From Candidatus Thioglobus autotrophicus (GTDB taxonomy: Bacteria > Pseudomonadota > Gammaproteobacteria > PS1 > Pseudothioglobaceae), in the NCBI GenBank assembly GCA_022448455.1, contig JAKUUR010000001.1, forward strand, positions 62,001 through 126,000: a stretch of 64,000 bases of DNA, read 5' to 3'. This document shows positions 7,802-17,073 of this stretch, in pieces; position 1 is the first letter of the stretch; the number at the start of each line of letters is the position of its first letter. Below the pieces are notes generated by a model that worked only from the letters and a program-made list of their open reading frames with translations, made no database searches and was not told the origin of the DNA. The position numbers and the translations under genes are program-made.

Positions 7802-10117
7802 TTGGAGCAAGATATACAAGCAATTAAAGAAAAAAAAGTAGATCAAGATATACAAGTAATTAAAAGGGACGGAACAAGGGAATCTATTGACCTTGAAAAA
7901 ATTCACCGTGTTGTGCATTGGGCTTCACAAGATTTAGAAAATATTTCAGTTTCTCAAGTTGAAATTAACTCTCAGTTAGCCTTTTTTGATGGCATTAAAA
8001 CTGAAGACATTCACGAAACAATTATTAAATCTGCAGCTGATTTAATTTCAACAGATGTTCCAGATTATCAATACTTAGCAGCAAGACTTACTATATTTCA
8101 TTTAAGAAAAAAAGCATTCAAATCTTTTAATCCTCCATCGCTCATTCATCACGTAATAAATCTTACTGATTTGGGTATTTATGATAAAGATATTTTAAAA
8201 AAATATAATAAAACTGAGTTTAATGAACTTGACAATTATATTGATCATTGGCGTGATATGAATTTTTCCTATGCCGCTGTAAAACAATTAGAAGGTAAAT
8301 ATTTAGTTCAAAATCGTGTAACTGGAGAAATTTTTGAGTCTCCACAATTTCTCTATATGTTAGTTGGAATGTGTCTTTTTCAAGAGTATGAAGGAAAGTC
8401 AAGATTAGACATTGTAAAGCGTTTTTATGATGCCACCTCTACCTTTAAAATCTCATTACCAACACCAATTATGGCCGGTGTTCGTACTCCTACTCGACAA
8501 TTTTCTTCTTGTGTTTTGATAGAAACTGATGATGATCTTGATTCAATTAGTGCATCTTCAGCTGCAATTGTTAAATATGTTTCTCAACGTGCTGGAATAG
8601 GCATTAATGCTGGTAGAATTCGTGCACTCGGTAGTCCTATAAGGGGAGGTGAGGCTACCCATACTGGCTGCATTCCTTTTTTTAAACATTTTCATACAGC
8701 TGTTAAATCTTGCTCTCAAGGTGGAGTTAGAGGAGGAGCGGCCACCCTCTTCTACCCATTGTGGCACCTGGAAGTAGAAGCTTTATTGGTACTAAAAAAC
8801 AACACAGGTACTGATGAAAATAGGATTAGACATCTAGATTATGGAGTACAGTTTAACGGTTTAATGTATCAACGTTTTTTAGCTGATGGTGATATAACTC
8901 TATTTTCACCAAATGATGTTCCAGATTTGTATGATGCATTCTTTGCTGATCAAACTAAATTTAAAAAACTTTATGAAAAATATGAGAAAGACAAGACTAT
9001 TAGAAAAGAAAAAATAAAGGCTAGAGACTTATTTTCTAAGTTTATGAAAGAGCGAGCTAATACTGGTCGCATCTACCTTCAGAACGTAGACCATTGTAAT
9101 ACACATGGTGCTTTTGATGCCAACCTTGCTCCAATTAAACAATCTAACCTGTGCATGGAAATTACTCTGCCCACTAAGCCACTTTATTCTGTGCAGGATG
9201 AAAATGGTGAAGTGGCACTTTGTACTCTTTCAGCTGTTAACCTAGGTGCATTAGACAGTTTGGATGAATTAGAAGACATTACTGAAATTATTGTACGCTC
9301 ACTAGACTCTTTGCTAGACTATCAAAATTATCCTCTTAAAGCTGCTGAGTTAACGAGCAAGAATCGTCGCACTCTAGGTATTGGTGTAACTAATTTAGCT
9401 TATTATTTGGCTAAAAATAATGCTAAATATTCTGACGGTTCTGGTAATGAATTGATTCATAAAACCTTTGAAGCTCTTCAATTTTATTCCCTAAAAGCTT
9501 CAAATAAATTAGCTAATGATTTTGGCGCATGTCCTCTTTTTTCTGAAACACAATATGCGAAAGGTATTCTGCCTATCGATAGCTATAAAAAAGATATTGA
9601 TGAGTTTTGTGATACTAAACTAGATCTAGACTGGGACTCTTTACGTAAAGATATTAAAGCTACAGGCCTAAGAAACTCTACCCTAACAGCCCTAATGCCT
9701 TGTGAAAGCTCATCTCAAATTTCTAACTCAACTAACGGAATTGAACCTCCTAGAGGCTTTGTTTCTATCAAGCAATCGAAAGACGGAATATTAAAACAAG
9801 TCGTACCTGAATATGAAAAACTTCATAAAAAATATGAGTTACTATGGGACATTAAAGACAATGAAGGTTATCTGCAATTATGCGCCATTATGCAAAAATT
9901 TGTAGATCAATCTATTTCTACCAACACTCACTATGATCCTTCTCAATTTGAAGGGAGTAAGGTACCAATGAAGCTTTTCTTAATGGACCTTCTAAAGGCC
10001 TATAAATACGGTATAAAGACACTTTATTACCACACAACTAGAGATGGTGCGAGTGATGATCAGAATAACAATATGTCCACTGATGACGATTGTGAAGATG
10101 GCGCCTGTAAGCTCTAA
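7802..10117 (+). CDS. nrdA: Ribonucleoside-diphosphate reductase class Ia, alpha subunit
   Basis: 771 residues, collinear with E. coli NrdA. An ATP-cone (about 18-108; VIKRDGTRESIDLEKIHRV) gives allosteric activity control. The core holds the catalytic set NLCMEI (thiyl radical Cys), the redox Cys pair from SSCVL and ALCTL, and the radical-transfer Tyr pair KTLYYHTTRDG. The C-terminal tail ends DDCEDGACKL, with the CxxxxC thiol shuttle. It reduces NDPs to dNDPs with NrdB in the cytoplasm. The start is TTG at 7802 behind AGGAGAGGAG. The N-terminus carries an in-frame 12-codon duplication not present in E. coli. Followed 9 bp later by nrdB. Confidence 0.97.
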   Translation: MEQDIQAIKEKKVDQDIQVIKRDGTRESIDLEKIHRVVHWASQDLENISVSQVEINSQLAFFDGIKTEDIHETIIKSAADLISTDVPDYQYLAARLTIFHLRKKAFKSFNPPSLIHHVINLTDLGIYDKDILKKYNKTEFNELDNYIDHWRDMNFSYAAVKQLEGKYLVQNRVTGEIFESPQFLYMLVGMCLFQEYEGKSRLDIVKRFYDATSTFKISLPTPIMAGVRTPTRQFSSCVLIETDDDLDSISASSAAIVKYVSQRAGIGINAGRIRALGSPIRGGEATHTGCIPFFKHFHTAVKSCSQGGVRGGAATLFYPLWHLEVEALLVLKNNTGTDENRIRHLDYGVQFNGLMYQRFLADGDITLFSPNDVPDLYDAFFADQTKFKKLYEKYEKDKTIRKEKIKARDLFSKFMKERANTGRIYLQNVDHCNTHGAFDANLAPIKQSNLCMEITLPTKPLYSVQDENGEVALCTLSAVNLGALDSLDELEDITEIIVRSLDSLLDYQNYPLKAAELTSKNRRTLGIGVTNLAYYLAKNNAKYSDGSGNELIHKTFEALQFYSLKASNKLANDFGACPLFSETQYAKGILPIDSYKKDIDEFCDTKLDLDWDSLRKDIKATGLRNSTLTALMPCESSSQISNSTNGIEPPRGFVSIKQSKDGILKQVVPEYEKLHKKYELLWDIKDNEGYLQLCAIMQKFVDQSISTNTHYDPSQFEGSKVPMKLFLMDLLKAYKYGIKTLYYHTTRDGASDDQNNNMSTDDDCEDGACKL
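7805..7864 (+). repeat. In-frame tandem duplication at the nrdA 5' end
   Basis: Two 24-bp copies (7805-7828 and 7841-7864), 22 of 24 identical, period 36 bp or 12 codons, encode EQDIQAIK and DQDIQVIK. The second leads directly into the ATP-cone, so the first is an added N-terminal extension. Confidence 0.8.
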
Positions 10118-10126
10118 TAGTGAATC

Positions 10127-11263
10127 ATGTCATATAGCATCTTCAATCAAACAGTAAGCGATACATTAACTGAGCCAATGTTTTTTGGTAGTTCAGTTAA
10201 CGTTGCACGTTTTGATCAACAAAAATTTGAAATATTTGAAAAGCTTACAGAAAAACAACTTTCTTTTTTTTGGCGCCCTGAAGAAATTGATGTGTCTAAA
10301 GATAAGATAGATTTTGAAAAATTAAGGCCCAATGAAAAGCATATTTTTATTTCCAATTTACAGTACCAAATCTTACTTGATTCTGTCCAAGGTCGCTCAC
10401 CAAACATTGCCTTTTTACCCATAGTTTCATTGCCAGAATTAGAAAACTGGATTGAAACCTGGTCATTTTCTGAGACAATCCATTCTCGGTCTTATACTCA
10501 TATTATTAGAGCGATAATGAATGAGCCAGGCGTAGTTTTTGATGAAATAATGAAGACTGATGAAATTATTCAACGTGCTACAAGTGTTTCTGAGCACTAT
10601 GATGAATTAATCAAATATTCTCAAGCCTACTTACTTCATGGTGAAGGTAAACTTGAATTTAATAATGAAAAACTTGATGTCAGTCTATATGGCCTAAAGC
10701 GACTTCTTTATTTAACTATCATATCAGTTAATATCCTAGAAGCAATCCGCTTTTATGTAAGCTTTGCTTGTTCATTTGCCTTTGCTGAGAGAAAAGTTAT
10801 GGAAGGTAATGCAAAAATTATCAAATTAATTGCTCGTGATGAAGCTTTGCATTTAACAGGCACTCAACACATGATCAATTTAATGCGAGATGGTAAAGAC
10901 GATCCAGACATGAAAAAAATCGCTAAAGAGTGTGAATCTGAAGTAATACAAATGTTTAAAGATGGAGCTAAACAAGAAAAAGAATGGGCAGAATACTTGT
11001 TTCGCGACGGTTCAATGATAGGCCTAAATGCTGAAATACTTAAACAATATCTAGAGTACATTACCAATGTACGAATGTCAGCATTAAATATGAAACCTAT
11101 TTTTAAACAAAATACCAACCCTCTTCCATGGTTGAACCACTGGCTAGATTCTGACAATGTTCAAGTTGCACCTCAAGAAACAGAGATAACCTCTTATTTA
11201 GTAAGCGCCATTGATAACACAATGAGCTCAGAGGATGAAGACTTTAGTGACTTTAAGTTATAA
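10127..11263 (+). CDS. nrdB: Ribonucleoside-diphosphate reductase class Ia, beta subunit
   Basis: 378 residues, close to E. coli NrdB along its length. It carries the diiron-tyrosyl cofactor: [16 protein letters not shown] holds the first carboxylate ligand, [15 protein letters not shown] holds Glu and His ligands and the radical Tyr, and [14 protein letters not shown] holds the other Glu/His ligands. The C-terminal tail (EDFSDFKL) is the peptide that docks on NrdA. Nine bp separate it from nrdA and 17 bp from the ferredoxin gene, so the three form one operon. Confidence 0.97.
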   Translation: MSYSIFNQTVSDTLTEPMFFGSSVNVARFDQQKFEIFEKLTEKQLSFFWRPEEIDVSKDKIDFEKLRPNEKHIFISNLQYQILLDSVQGRSPNIAFLPIVSLPELENWIETWSFSETIHSRSYTHIIRAIMNEPGVVFDEIMKTDEIIQRATSVSEHYDELIKYSQAYLLHGEGKLEFNNEKLDVSLYGLKRLLYLTIISVNILEAIRFYVSFACSFAFAERKVMEGNAKIIKLIARDEALHLTGTQHMINLMRDGKDDPDMKKIAKECESEVIQMFKDGAKQEKEWAEYLFRDGSMIGLNAEILKQYLEYITNVRMSALNMKPIFKQNTNPLPWLNHWLDSDNVQVAPQETEITSYLVSAIDNTMSSEDEDFSDFKL

Positions 11264-11280
11264 ATGTTGCCATTAATTAG

Positions 11281-11544
11281 ATGTTCAGAATTGATGTTGA
11301 CAATATTAATGGAAAGACAGAGTCGCTTTATGTTTTTGGTGACAAATCAATCTTAACCGAACTTGAGGCACATAACGTGCTTATAAACTATAGTTGCAGG
11401 CAGGGTCATTGTGGTAGCTGTATTTTAAAATTGGTAGATGGTGAAGTGCTTCACCAGGAATGTCTTGTTCCACTCTCTGAAGGAGAGGTACTCGCTTGCC
11501 AATCAAAACCAATAACCGACATTAAGATCACAACCAAAGATTAA
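11281..11544 (+). CDS. yfaE: [2Fe-2S] ferredoxin maintaining the NrdB cofactor (YfaE-like)
   Basis: 87 residues with the plant-type ferredoxin fold. Cysteines in NYSCRQGHCGSC (Cx4Cx2C) and the distal LACQSK bind the cluster. In E. coli the YfaE gene sits downstream of nrdB and reduces the met-form diiron centre of NrdB for radical repair; the same position here supports that role. The stop overlaps the stop of selU on the other strand by 4 bp, so the two operons converge with no spacer or terminator hairpin. Confidence 0.9.
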   Translation: MFRIDVDNINGKTESLYVFGDKSILTELEAHNVLINYSCRQGHCGSCILKLVDGEVLHQECLVPLSEGEVLACQSKPITDIKITTKD

Positions 11545-12632
11545 ACTGTTTTTTCCAGATATTCAAAAACAGCTCTGGAGTCGCCCTGAAATATTATTCT
11601 GTGCTTTTTCTTATTGATTTGATAGTTGTACATTGGATCATAATAGTCCACCAAAAGTGACTCAATAAGGGGAACGTATTCACTTAAATCATTCAACTTC
11701 TGATGCTTTTGAATCGCATTGTTGAGAACCTTTAAGAGCTCTTTGTAACGAACACCCCCTAAACGTTTTTGAATTTTAAAAAGACTATTTTTCCAATAAT
11801 TAGCATAATTTTCAAAACCATTATTACTGTCAACTGAGCAATAGTTATCAAGCATATCAGTAACATATGTTTTGAGGCTTAGTTTTACGCGCTGCTCAAG
11901 ATTTGCTGTTAGCACAACTATATTCGACTTAAGGGATCTATTTTTTAGGCTGTGAGGTAAATATATAGTTCCAATATTATTACCTTCATCTTCAATCAAT
12001 AAAAAGCTATTTTTTTGTTTTTGAATCAGTTCAATAGCTAGAGAATTTTCAAAATCTATTTGTGTTGGTTGAGCACTGATATTATTTCCAAATGCGGAGC
12101 CTCTATGATTAGCTAAACCCTCTAAATCAATTTTATTACGAAATTTATTGAGCAATGAAGTTTTACCACAACCCGTCTGTCCTCCCATGACAATAAAATT
12201 ATTACTATTAGTGATACGGTTAGATTCTTCTATAAGGTAACGACGCATAGCCTTATATCCGCCCTTAACTCTAGGATAAGTTATACCTGAATAATCAAAA
12301 ATCCATTGCTGTGCAATTTTTGATCTTAATCCTCCTCGAAAACAATAAAGAGCTCCTGATGGATTCTGATTAATAAAGTCCAGCCAATCATTAATTCTTT
12401 GATTTTTAATCTTACCACTGACTAATTGGCGCCCCAATTCTATTGCAGAAAGTTGACCGCTCTTTTTGAAGCTGCGTCCAACTAGATGTCTCTCATTGTC
12501 AGTCATTAAAGGAGCATTGAAAACACCTGGGAAAGATCCTCGACTATATTCAACAGGTGCACGGACATCCATTAATGGTGTATTGATTTGAAATAACAGC
12601 TGAAAATTATCTAACTCTACTTGATCAATCAT
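11541..12632 (-). CDS. selU: tRNA 2-selenouridine synthase
   Basis: 363 residues, also called MnmH/YbbB. An N-terminal rhodanese domain ([14 protein letters not shown] near residue 20) has its catalytic Cys in [10 protein letters not shown] (about residue 96). A P-loop domain follows ([15 protein letters not shown], about 150). [13 protein letters not shown] and [12 protein letters not shown] are family signatures. It converts 2-thiouridine at the tRNA wobble position via S-geranyl to 2-selenouridine, using selenophosphate from SelD. Start codon overlaps the selD stop (ATGA-like), so the pair is translationally coupled. Confidence 0.95.
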   Translation of the reverse strand: MIDQVELDNFQLLFQINTPLMDVRAPVEYSRGSFPGVFNAPLMTDNERHLVGRSFKKSGQLSAIELGRQLVSGKIKNQRINDWLDFINQNPSGALYCFRGGLRSKIAQQWIFDYSGITYPRVKGGYKAMRRYLIEESNRITNSNNFIVMGGQTGCGKTSLLNKFRNKIDLEGLANHRGSAFGNNISAQPTQIDFENSLAIELIQKQKNSFLLIEDEGNNIGTIYLPHSLKNRSLKSNIVVLTANLEQRVKLSLKTYVTDMLDNYCSVDSNNGFENYANYWKNSLFKIQKRLGGVRYKELLKVLNNAIQKHQKLNDLSEYVPLIESLLVDYYDPMYNYQINKKKHRIIFQGDSRAVFEYLEKTV

Positions 12633-13684
12633 TCTATATGAACTACCTCTTTCGTTGAATTAAGTTCAGTAATTTTTCCTATAGACCTCAGGTTTATTTG
12701 GTGGCTTTTAAGGAGTTCATGAAAATCAACTAAAGATTCATCAGAAACTGTTACCAAGAGACCACCACTAGTTTGTGGATCACACAACACAGTATTTTGA
12801 AGTATGGTTAATTTATTAAAGAAATGTCCATAGCTATCATAGTTTCTTTGCGTCCCGCCAGGTACACAGCCTTTATCAATATAGCTATAAATATTTGATA
12901 ATAAAGGCAAATCATTAAAACAAACTGTCGCTCCAACTTTACTACCCTGACAGACTTCTAAAAGGTGGCCTGCCAGACCAAATCCAGTAACATCGGTAAT
13001 CGCATTAACGCCGGGAATTTTAGCTATTTTAGAACCGATATCATTTAATTGACACATCTGTTCAACAGCCTGCTTATAGTCATTAGAAGTAACTTTTTTC
13101 TGTATTTGTGCAGTTGACAAGATACCCAATCCTAGTGGCTTTGTTAAAAAAATAGAATCACCAATCTGAGCACCGGTATTTCTTTTTAAGTGTTCAATTT
13201 TGACGATTCCAGAAACCGATAAACCAAAGATGGGTTCAGGGGAGTCAATGCTGTGGCCTCCAGCAAGGCTAATACCTGCTTTTGTACATGCTGCCCTACC
13301 CCCTTCAATCACTTTAGCGCCAATTTCAGCAGGAAGCTTATCTATCGGCCAACCGAATATAGCTATAGCCATCAACGGTTTACCACCCATAGCATAAATA
13401 TCACTAAGCGCATTGCATCCTGAGATCATACCAAAGGTGTAAGGGTCATCAACGATTGGCATAAAAAAATCAGTAGTGCTGATTAACGCTCTCCCATCCC
13501 CAAGGTCATAAACCGCAGCATCATCTCTCGACTCGTTACCTACAATTAAGCTAGAATCAATAATTTGATCTTGAGCCTGCCCAAGTATCTCATTTAGCAA
13601 TTTAGGTGAAATCTTACAGCCACAGCCTGCTCCATGACTATATTCTGTCAATCTCACTGAAGAAATATCTGTCTTAGAATTCAA
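12629..13684 (-). CDS. selD: Selenide, water dikinase (selenophosphate synthase)
   Basis: 351 residues, collinear with E. coli SelD. The mobile N-terminal loop [11 protein letters not shown] has Cys, not selenocysteine, at the active position, followed by the catalytic Lys. [43 protein letters not shown] and [10 protein letters not shown] are ATP and Mg2+ binding elements. It makes monoselenophosphate from selenide and ATP. Partnered with selU in a two-gene operon; no selA, selB or tRNA-Sec occurs in this window, so only the tRNA-modification use is supported here. Confidence 0.96.
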   Translation of the reverse strand: MNSKTDISSVRLTEYSHGAGCGCKISPKLLNEILGQAQDQIIDSSLIVGNESRDDAAVYDLGDGRALISTTDFFMPIVDDPYTFGMISGCNALSDIYAMGGKPLMAIAIFGWPIDKLPAEIGAKVIEGGRAACTKAGISLAGGHSIDSPEPIFGLSVSGIVKIEHLKRNTGAQIGDSIFLTKPLGLGILSTAQIQKKVTSNDYKQAVEQMCQLNDIGSKIAKIPGVNAITDVTGFGLAGHLLEVCQGSKVGATVCFNDLPLLSNIYSYIDKGCVPGGTQRNYDSYGHFFNKLTILQNTVLCDPQTSGGLLVTVSDESLVDFHELLKSHQINLRSIGKITELNSTKEVVHIE

Positions 13685-13696
13685 AAGTAATAGATC

Positions 13697-14350
13697 CTAA
13701 CCAATCTGGGCATACTTTAATTCGAGTTTTTGATAGAGCCCACTTGGAGAAATACTGGGATTTTCATCCATGATTTTAAATGCAACGACATTGTCCTCAA
13801 CTGTATCCCATAACTTAATGTAAGATCCATCTTTATAGCCATGCTGTTGCCTGAATGTATTGAGTTGATTCTTGACAACATAGCGCTTGTATAATTCCCC
13901 AATATCCATATCTACTTCTGATATTGCAGTAAAAAAAAGATCAGTGATATCACGAATATTATTGATCTTAGGGTCAATATTGGAGGCAACAGAGAGAACC
14001 AACATTTTTTCTAATGTGTCTATCAAAACTTCATTATTAAAGTCTCCTTGCGGATTTAATTTCAAATATTTATTTGCGTAATTTTCATCTTTTATTCGAA
14101 TTGATTCGGACATGATGAAATGCCAAATATCAACCAACTCTACCCTAATATTAGCCCAATCTGGTTCAGTATTGATGCTCTTCCAATGCTTCCAATTAAA
14201 CGAATCTATAGCCTCTGCAGTCTCCATATAGATGCAACGGTACCATGAAATCTTTCTGTTTTCTTTGGTAATACCATCAACCCACATAACACCATTAGTG
14301 TGGTCATTTAACTGTCTTTGAAGGTCGAACATTTGCTCAATATAATTCAT
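13697..14350 (-). CDS. Dimeric-type dUTP diphosphatase (all-alpha NTP pyrophosphatase)
   Basis: About 217 residues from the preferred start at 14350 (MNYIEQMFDLQRQLND); the track's start at 14374 adds eight residues unlike the family. All-alpha dUTPase fold: KISWYRCIYMETAEAIDSF supplies the ExxE Mg2+ site and RVELVDIWHFIMS the second ExxD. GDFNNEVLIDT and YVVKNQLNTFRQQHGYKDG match the dimeric dUTPase_2 family known from trypanosomes, Campylobacter and some phages. It hydrolyses dUTP (and dUDP) to dUMP. Bacteria more often use the trimeric Dut, so this may replace or supplement it. It lies 12 bp upstream of selD on the same strand. Confidence 0.85.
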   Translation of the reverse strand: MNYIEQMFDLQRQLNDHTNGVMWVDGITKENRKISWYRCIYMETAEAIDSFNWKHWKSINTEPDWANIRVELVDIWHFIMSESIRIKDENYANKYLKLNPQGDFNNEVLIDTLEKMLVLSVASNIDPKINNIRDITDLFFTAISEVDMDIGELYKRYVVKNQLNTFRQQHGYKDGSYIKLWDTVEDNVVAFKIMDENPSISPSGLYQKLELKYAQIG

Positions 14351-14406
14351 AATAAACAAGCTAAGGATGTTCAATAAATTTGATTATAGTCTATTCAATT
14401 ATTCGC

Positions 14407-14724
14407 TTAATATCTTTCTACCGTAGTATCAATTTCTAGCGCCCAAGCGTCGATACCTCCTTGGAGATTCGCAAGAGATTGAAATCCTTTTGATAATAGA
14501 AAATCAGCTACATTCATAGAACGAATACCACTATGGCAATATAAAGCTATCTTATTATCCTTATTTAAATTTACATAACTCTTGGCAATCTCACCCATGG
14601 GCATTAGAATAGCGCCCTTTATTTGACAAATATCAAACTCCCATTGCTCACGCACATCAACTAAAGTAACCTCATCTTCTACCAAATAATCTTTAAATTC
14701 TTTAGGAGTCAAGTCTTGAATCAT
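14407..14724 (-). CDS. Single-domain rhodanese-like protein
   Basis: 105 residues, one rhodanese domain. LVDVREQWEFDICQIKGA is the first conserved motif and ALYCHSGIRSMNVADFL the active-site loop with persulfide-carrying Cys. LANLQGGIDAW is the closing motif. It resembles GlpE/PspE-type cytoplasmic sulfurtransferases; no signal peptide. Acceptor unknown. The gene is 56 bp upstream of the dUTPase gene on the same strand, so it may lead the rhodanese-dUTPase-selD-selU operon; a sulfur or selenium trafficking link with SelU is possible but not shown. Confidence 0.88.
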   Translation of the reverse strand: MIQDLTPKEFKDYLVEDEVTLVDVREQWEFDICQIKGAILMPMGEIAKSYVNLNKDNKIALYCHSGIRSMNVADFLLSKGFQSLANLQGGIDAWALEIDTTVERY

Positions 14725-14786
14725 AATTATTTAAGCTCTCTAAACGAGATTTACAATATAAATACTAATAACATTTTATTCTTATC

Positions 14787-15095
14787 ATGCTAGCATTAGT
14801 AAGTTTCATGGGTAAAATTTCAATTGTGGCTAATACAAAAGAAGATATTTTTAATTTCCCCTGTGAATACCCAATTAAAGTTTTTGGTGCAAACCAACCC
14901 GACTTTGAAAAAACAGTTTGCAATATTGTGGAAACTCATATTGGAAAATTACATGCAAACCAAACTGCCATTAAATATAGCTCTAAGGGTAAATATATCT
15001 CTTTAACTGTGCGAATTATTGCGACAAGTCGCCAACAACTAGACACCATTAACCAAGATCTTCAGAGTTGTCCATTAGTGTCATACCTCTTATAA
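14787..15095 (+). CDS. ybeD: YbeD/DUF493 family protein
   Basis: Up to 102 residues, matching the small alpha/beta ACT-like YbeD family: [21 protein letters not shown] at the N-terminus and [22 protein letters not shown] in the middle. E. coli has the same ybeD-lipB order. Function is unknown; allosteric or lipoate-linked roles have been proposed. Two in-frame ATGs, 14787 and 14808; the second fits the usual family N-terminus better, while the first is the longest frame. The stop lies 7 bp before lipB. Confidence 0.85.
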   Translation: MLALVSFMGKISIVANTKEDIFNFPCEYPIKVFGANQPDFEKTVCNIVETHIGKLHANQTAIKYSSKGKYISLTVRIIATSRQQLDTINQDLQSCPLVSYLL

Positions 15096-15102
15096 TAGTC
15101 TT

Positions 15103-15720
15103 GTGATTAAAGTTCGCTCAAAAGGCCTTCAGGATTATCTTAAAACTTGGGAGGAGATGAAATATTTTACTGAAAATAGGGATCCTGATACCCTCGATGA
15201 ACTTTGGACTCTAGAACATAATAGTGTTTTCACGCAAGGCCTTTCTGGGAAACCAGAACACCTACTCAAAGCAACTCAAATCCCTATTGTTCAATCTGAT
15301 CGAGGCGGTCAAATTACCTATCACGCACCAGGCCAATTAGTAATCTACTGTCTTATAGATATAAAAAGACTGGGCATAGGAATCAAAAAAATGGTCTCTA
15401 TGATCGAGCAATCATTAATTGAATTATTGTCAAGTTATGACATTAAAGCACATACCTTAAAGGGTGCTCCAGGAGTTTATGTAAATGACTCTAAAATTGC
15501 AGCTTTAGGGCTCAAAGTGAAACACGGAAGAACTTATCATGGATTAAGTCTCAATATTGATATGGACCTTTCTCCTTATAAGTTAATAAACCCTTGTGGA
15601 TATAGTGATTTGAAGGTCACGCAAATGCGTAATCTAACGGATAATATCCTCAGTATTTCTGATATTCAACATGAATTGTCAGAGCATCTAATAAACTCAG
15701 TTGAAAAAACTCAAAATTAA
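15103..15720 (+). CDS. lipB: Octanoyl-[acyl-carrier-protein]:protein N-octanoyltransferase
   Basis: 205 residues, GTG start at 15103. Motifs: [31 protein letters not shown] (substrate pocket), catalytic Lys in [19 protein letters not shown] and catalytic Cys in [15 protein letters not shown]. It transfers octanoate from ACP to lipoyl domains of dehydrogenase complexes and GcvH; LipA then inserts sulfur. In relatives lipB is followed by lipA; here about 3.6 kb intervene. The last 34 codons are duplicated, in decayed form, upstream of lipA, so this 3' end may have been renewed by the insertion. Confidence 0.95.
   Translation: MIKVRSKGLQDYLKTWEEMKYFTENRDPDTLDELWTLEHNSVFTQGLSGKPEHLLKATQIPIVQSDRGGQITYHAPGQLVIYCLIDIKRLGIGIKKMVSMIEQSLIELLSSYDIKAHTLKGAPGVYVNDSKIAALGLKVKHGRTYHGLSLNIDMDLSPYKLINPCGYSDLKVTQMRNLTDNILSISDIQHELSEHLINSVEKTQN
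15604..15705 (+). repeat. Direct repeat, copy A (lipB 3' end)
   Basis: This segment aligns without gaps to 19215-19316; I count about 80 percent identity by eye over about 100 bp. Together the copies bracket the DUF1015-serC-serA cassette. Copy A is the functional lipB tail. Confidence 0.85.
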
Positions 15721-15837
15721 ACCCTTAAAAGGTCAATTTAACAAAATAAAATTGATGGTAACATTGAATTTTATTAACGTCTAAGTAGCAACTATCAGGG
15801 TATAAATACAGATGGACAAAAAGAGAGACATCAAATT

Positions 15838-17070
15838 ATGGTTTCACTAAAACCATTCAAAGGAACTAGACCATTTAATGAGGATGCTATAAATATTATA
15901 GCGCCCTCAACAGATCACTTGTCTGAAGAAAACATTGATTTAATATCCAATAAAAATTACTGGAATTATTTAAAAGTTTTAAATCCCGTTGGACAACTTA
16001 AAGAATCTGGAACGTTACTTGCCGCTAAAAATCATTTCAATGAAATGAAAAAAAATGAAGTTATAAAACAAGACGATAAATTGTCTTTTTATATTTATCA
16101 GATCTCACAAGAAGACCATACTCAATTAGGATTTCTAGCTTTAGCCAATATTAATGATTTTTTGTCCCACAAGATTAAAGGTCATGAGAATACGCAATTA
16201 AAAAGAATGAATGAAAGAGCTGAACAAATGACTAACATTGAAACTCAAATCGGTCCTATTTATATGTCTTACCCCGATGATATAAAAATTCAAGAATTGT
16301 TAGAAAGTTTTACTTTACTAGAACCCCATTATGACTTTGAATCTTTCGACCATTCTCGTCACCAACTATGGTGTATAAGCGATCCTAATGATATTGAAAT
16401 AATTTCTAAACAACTAAGATCTATAGACTCTTTATATATTGCAGATGGCCATCATAGGATGGGGGCTATGAATATCATCTCTCAAAATTATAAAAAATAT
16501 GGGTCTCAAAGTAAGCAAAACAGAAACTGTGATGGGGTTATGATAGCTGCCTTTCCAGCAGAGCAGTCAAAAATATATGATTACAATAGAGTGATTAAAG
16601 ATTTGAATGGTCTTTCAAAACATGATTTTTTAGATAAGCTCAAAGAAAATTTTAAAGTTACAATCAGCGATTCCGCTTTTAAGCCTAAAAGCAATAGACA
16701 ATTTGGCATGTATCATCATGGCAAATGGTATTCACTGGAGTTTATCGGCAATATTCCTGATGAAAATGATATTTTATCTTTATTGGATATTAGCATAATC
16801 AATAATTATTGTTTAATACCTATACTAGGTATCAAGGATACTATTAATGATGAGAGGATTAGATTTATTGCAGGCTGTCATGGATTAACTGCTCTAGAAA
16901 AAAAAGTAAAGGAAAATTATGACAGTGTAGCATTTTCATTCTTTCCATCACACATTCAAGAAGTTATGAAAGTGGCTGATAATAAATTAACTATGCCCCC
17001 TAAATCAACATGGTTCGACCCTAAACCCTTGGACGGCTTAGTTGTATATGAATTTAACCAGGAGAATTAA
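15838..17070 (+). CDS. DUF1015 family protein associated with serine biosynthesis
   Basis: 410 residues of the DUF1015 family: starts with LKPFKGTRPF and the DHLSEENIDLI region, and carries the signature YIADGHHRMGAMN near residue 200 (His-rich, ParB/Srx-like nucleotide fold). SFFPSHIQEVMKVADNKLTMPPKSTWFDPKP closes the family pattern. Biochemical role is uncertain; the family commonly sits beside serA/serC, and free-serine kinase activity has been described for the related SbnI/SerK fold. Here it heads a tight three-gene unit (3 bp to serC). GAGAG precedes ATG. Strongly A-rich compared with lipB. Confidence 0.82.
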   Translation: MVSLKPFKGTRPFNEDAINIIAPSTDHLSEENIDLISNKNYWNYLKVLNPVGQLKESGTLLAAKNHFNEMKKNEVIKQDDKLSFYIYQISQEDHTQLGFLALANINDFLSHKIKGHENTQLKRMNERAEQMTNIETQIGPIYMSYPDDIKIQELLESFTLLEPHYDFESFDHSRHQLWCISDPNDIEIISKQLRSIDSLYIADGHHRMGAMNIISQNYKKYGSQSKQNRNCDGVMIAAFPAEQSKIYDYNRVIKDLNGLSKHDFLDKLKENFKVTISDSAFKPKSNRQFGMYHHGKWYSLEFIGNIPDENDILSLLDISIINNYCLIPILGIKDTINDERIRFIAGCHGLTALEKKVKENYDSVAFSFFPSHIQEVMKVADNKLTMPPKSTWFDPKPLDGLVVYEFNQEN

Positions 17071-17073
17071 CTA

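Noticed and set aside
15745-15775. AATAAAATT ... AATTTTATT inverted repeat after lipB
   Set aside because: AT-only stem without a T-run; not a convincing terminator, and such hairpins are expected in this composition.
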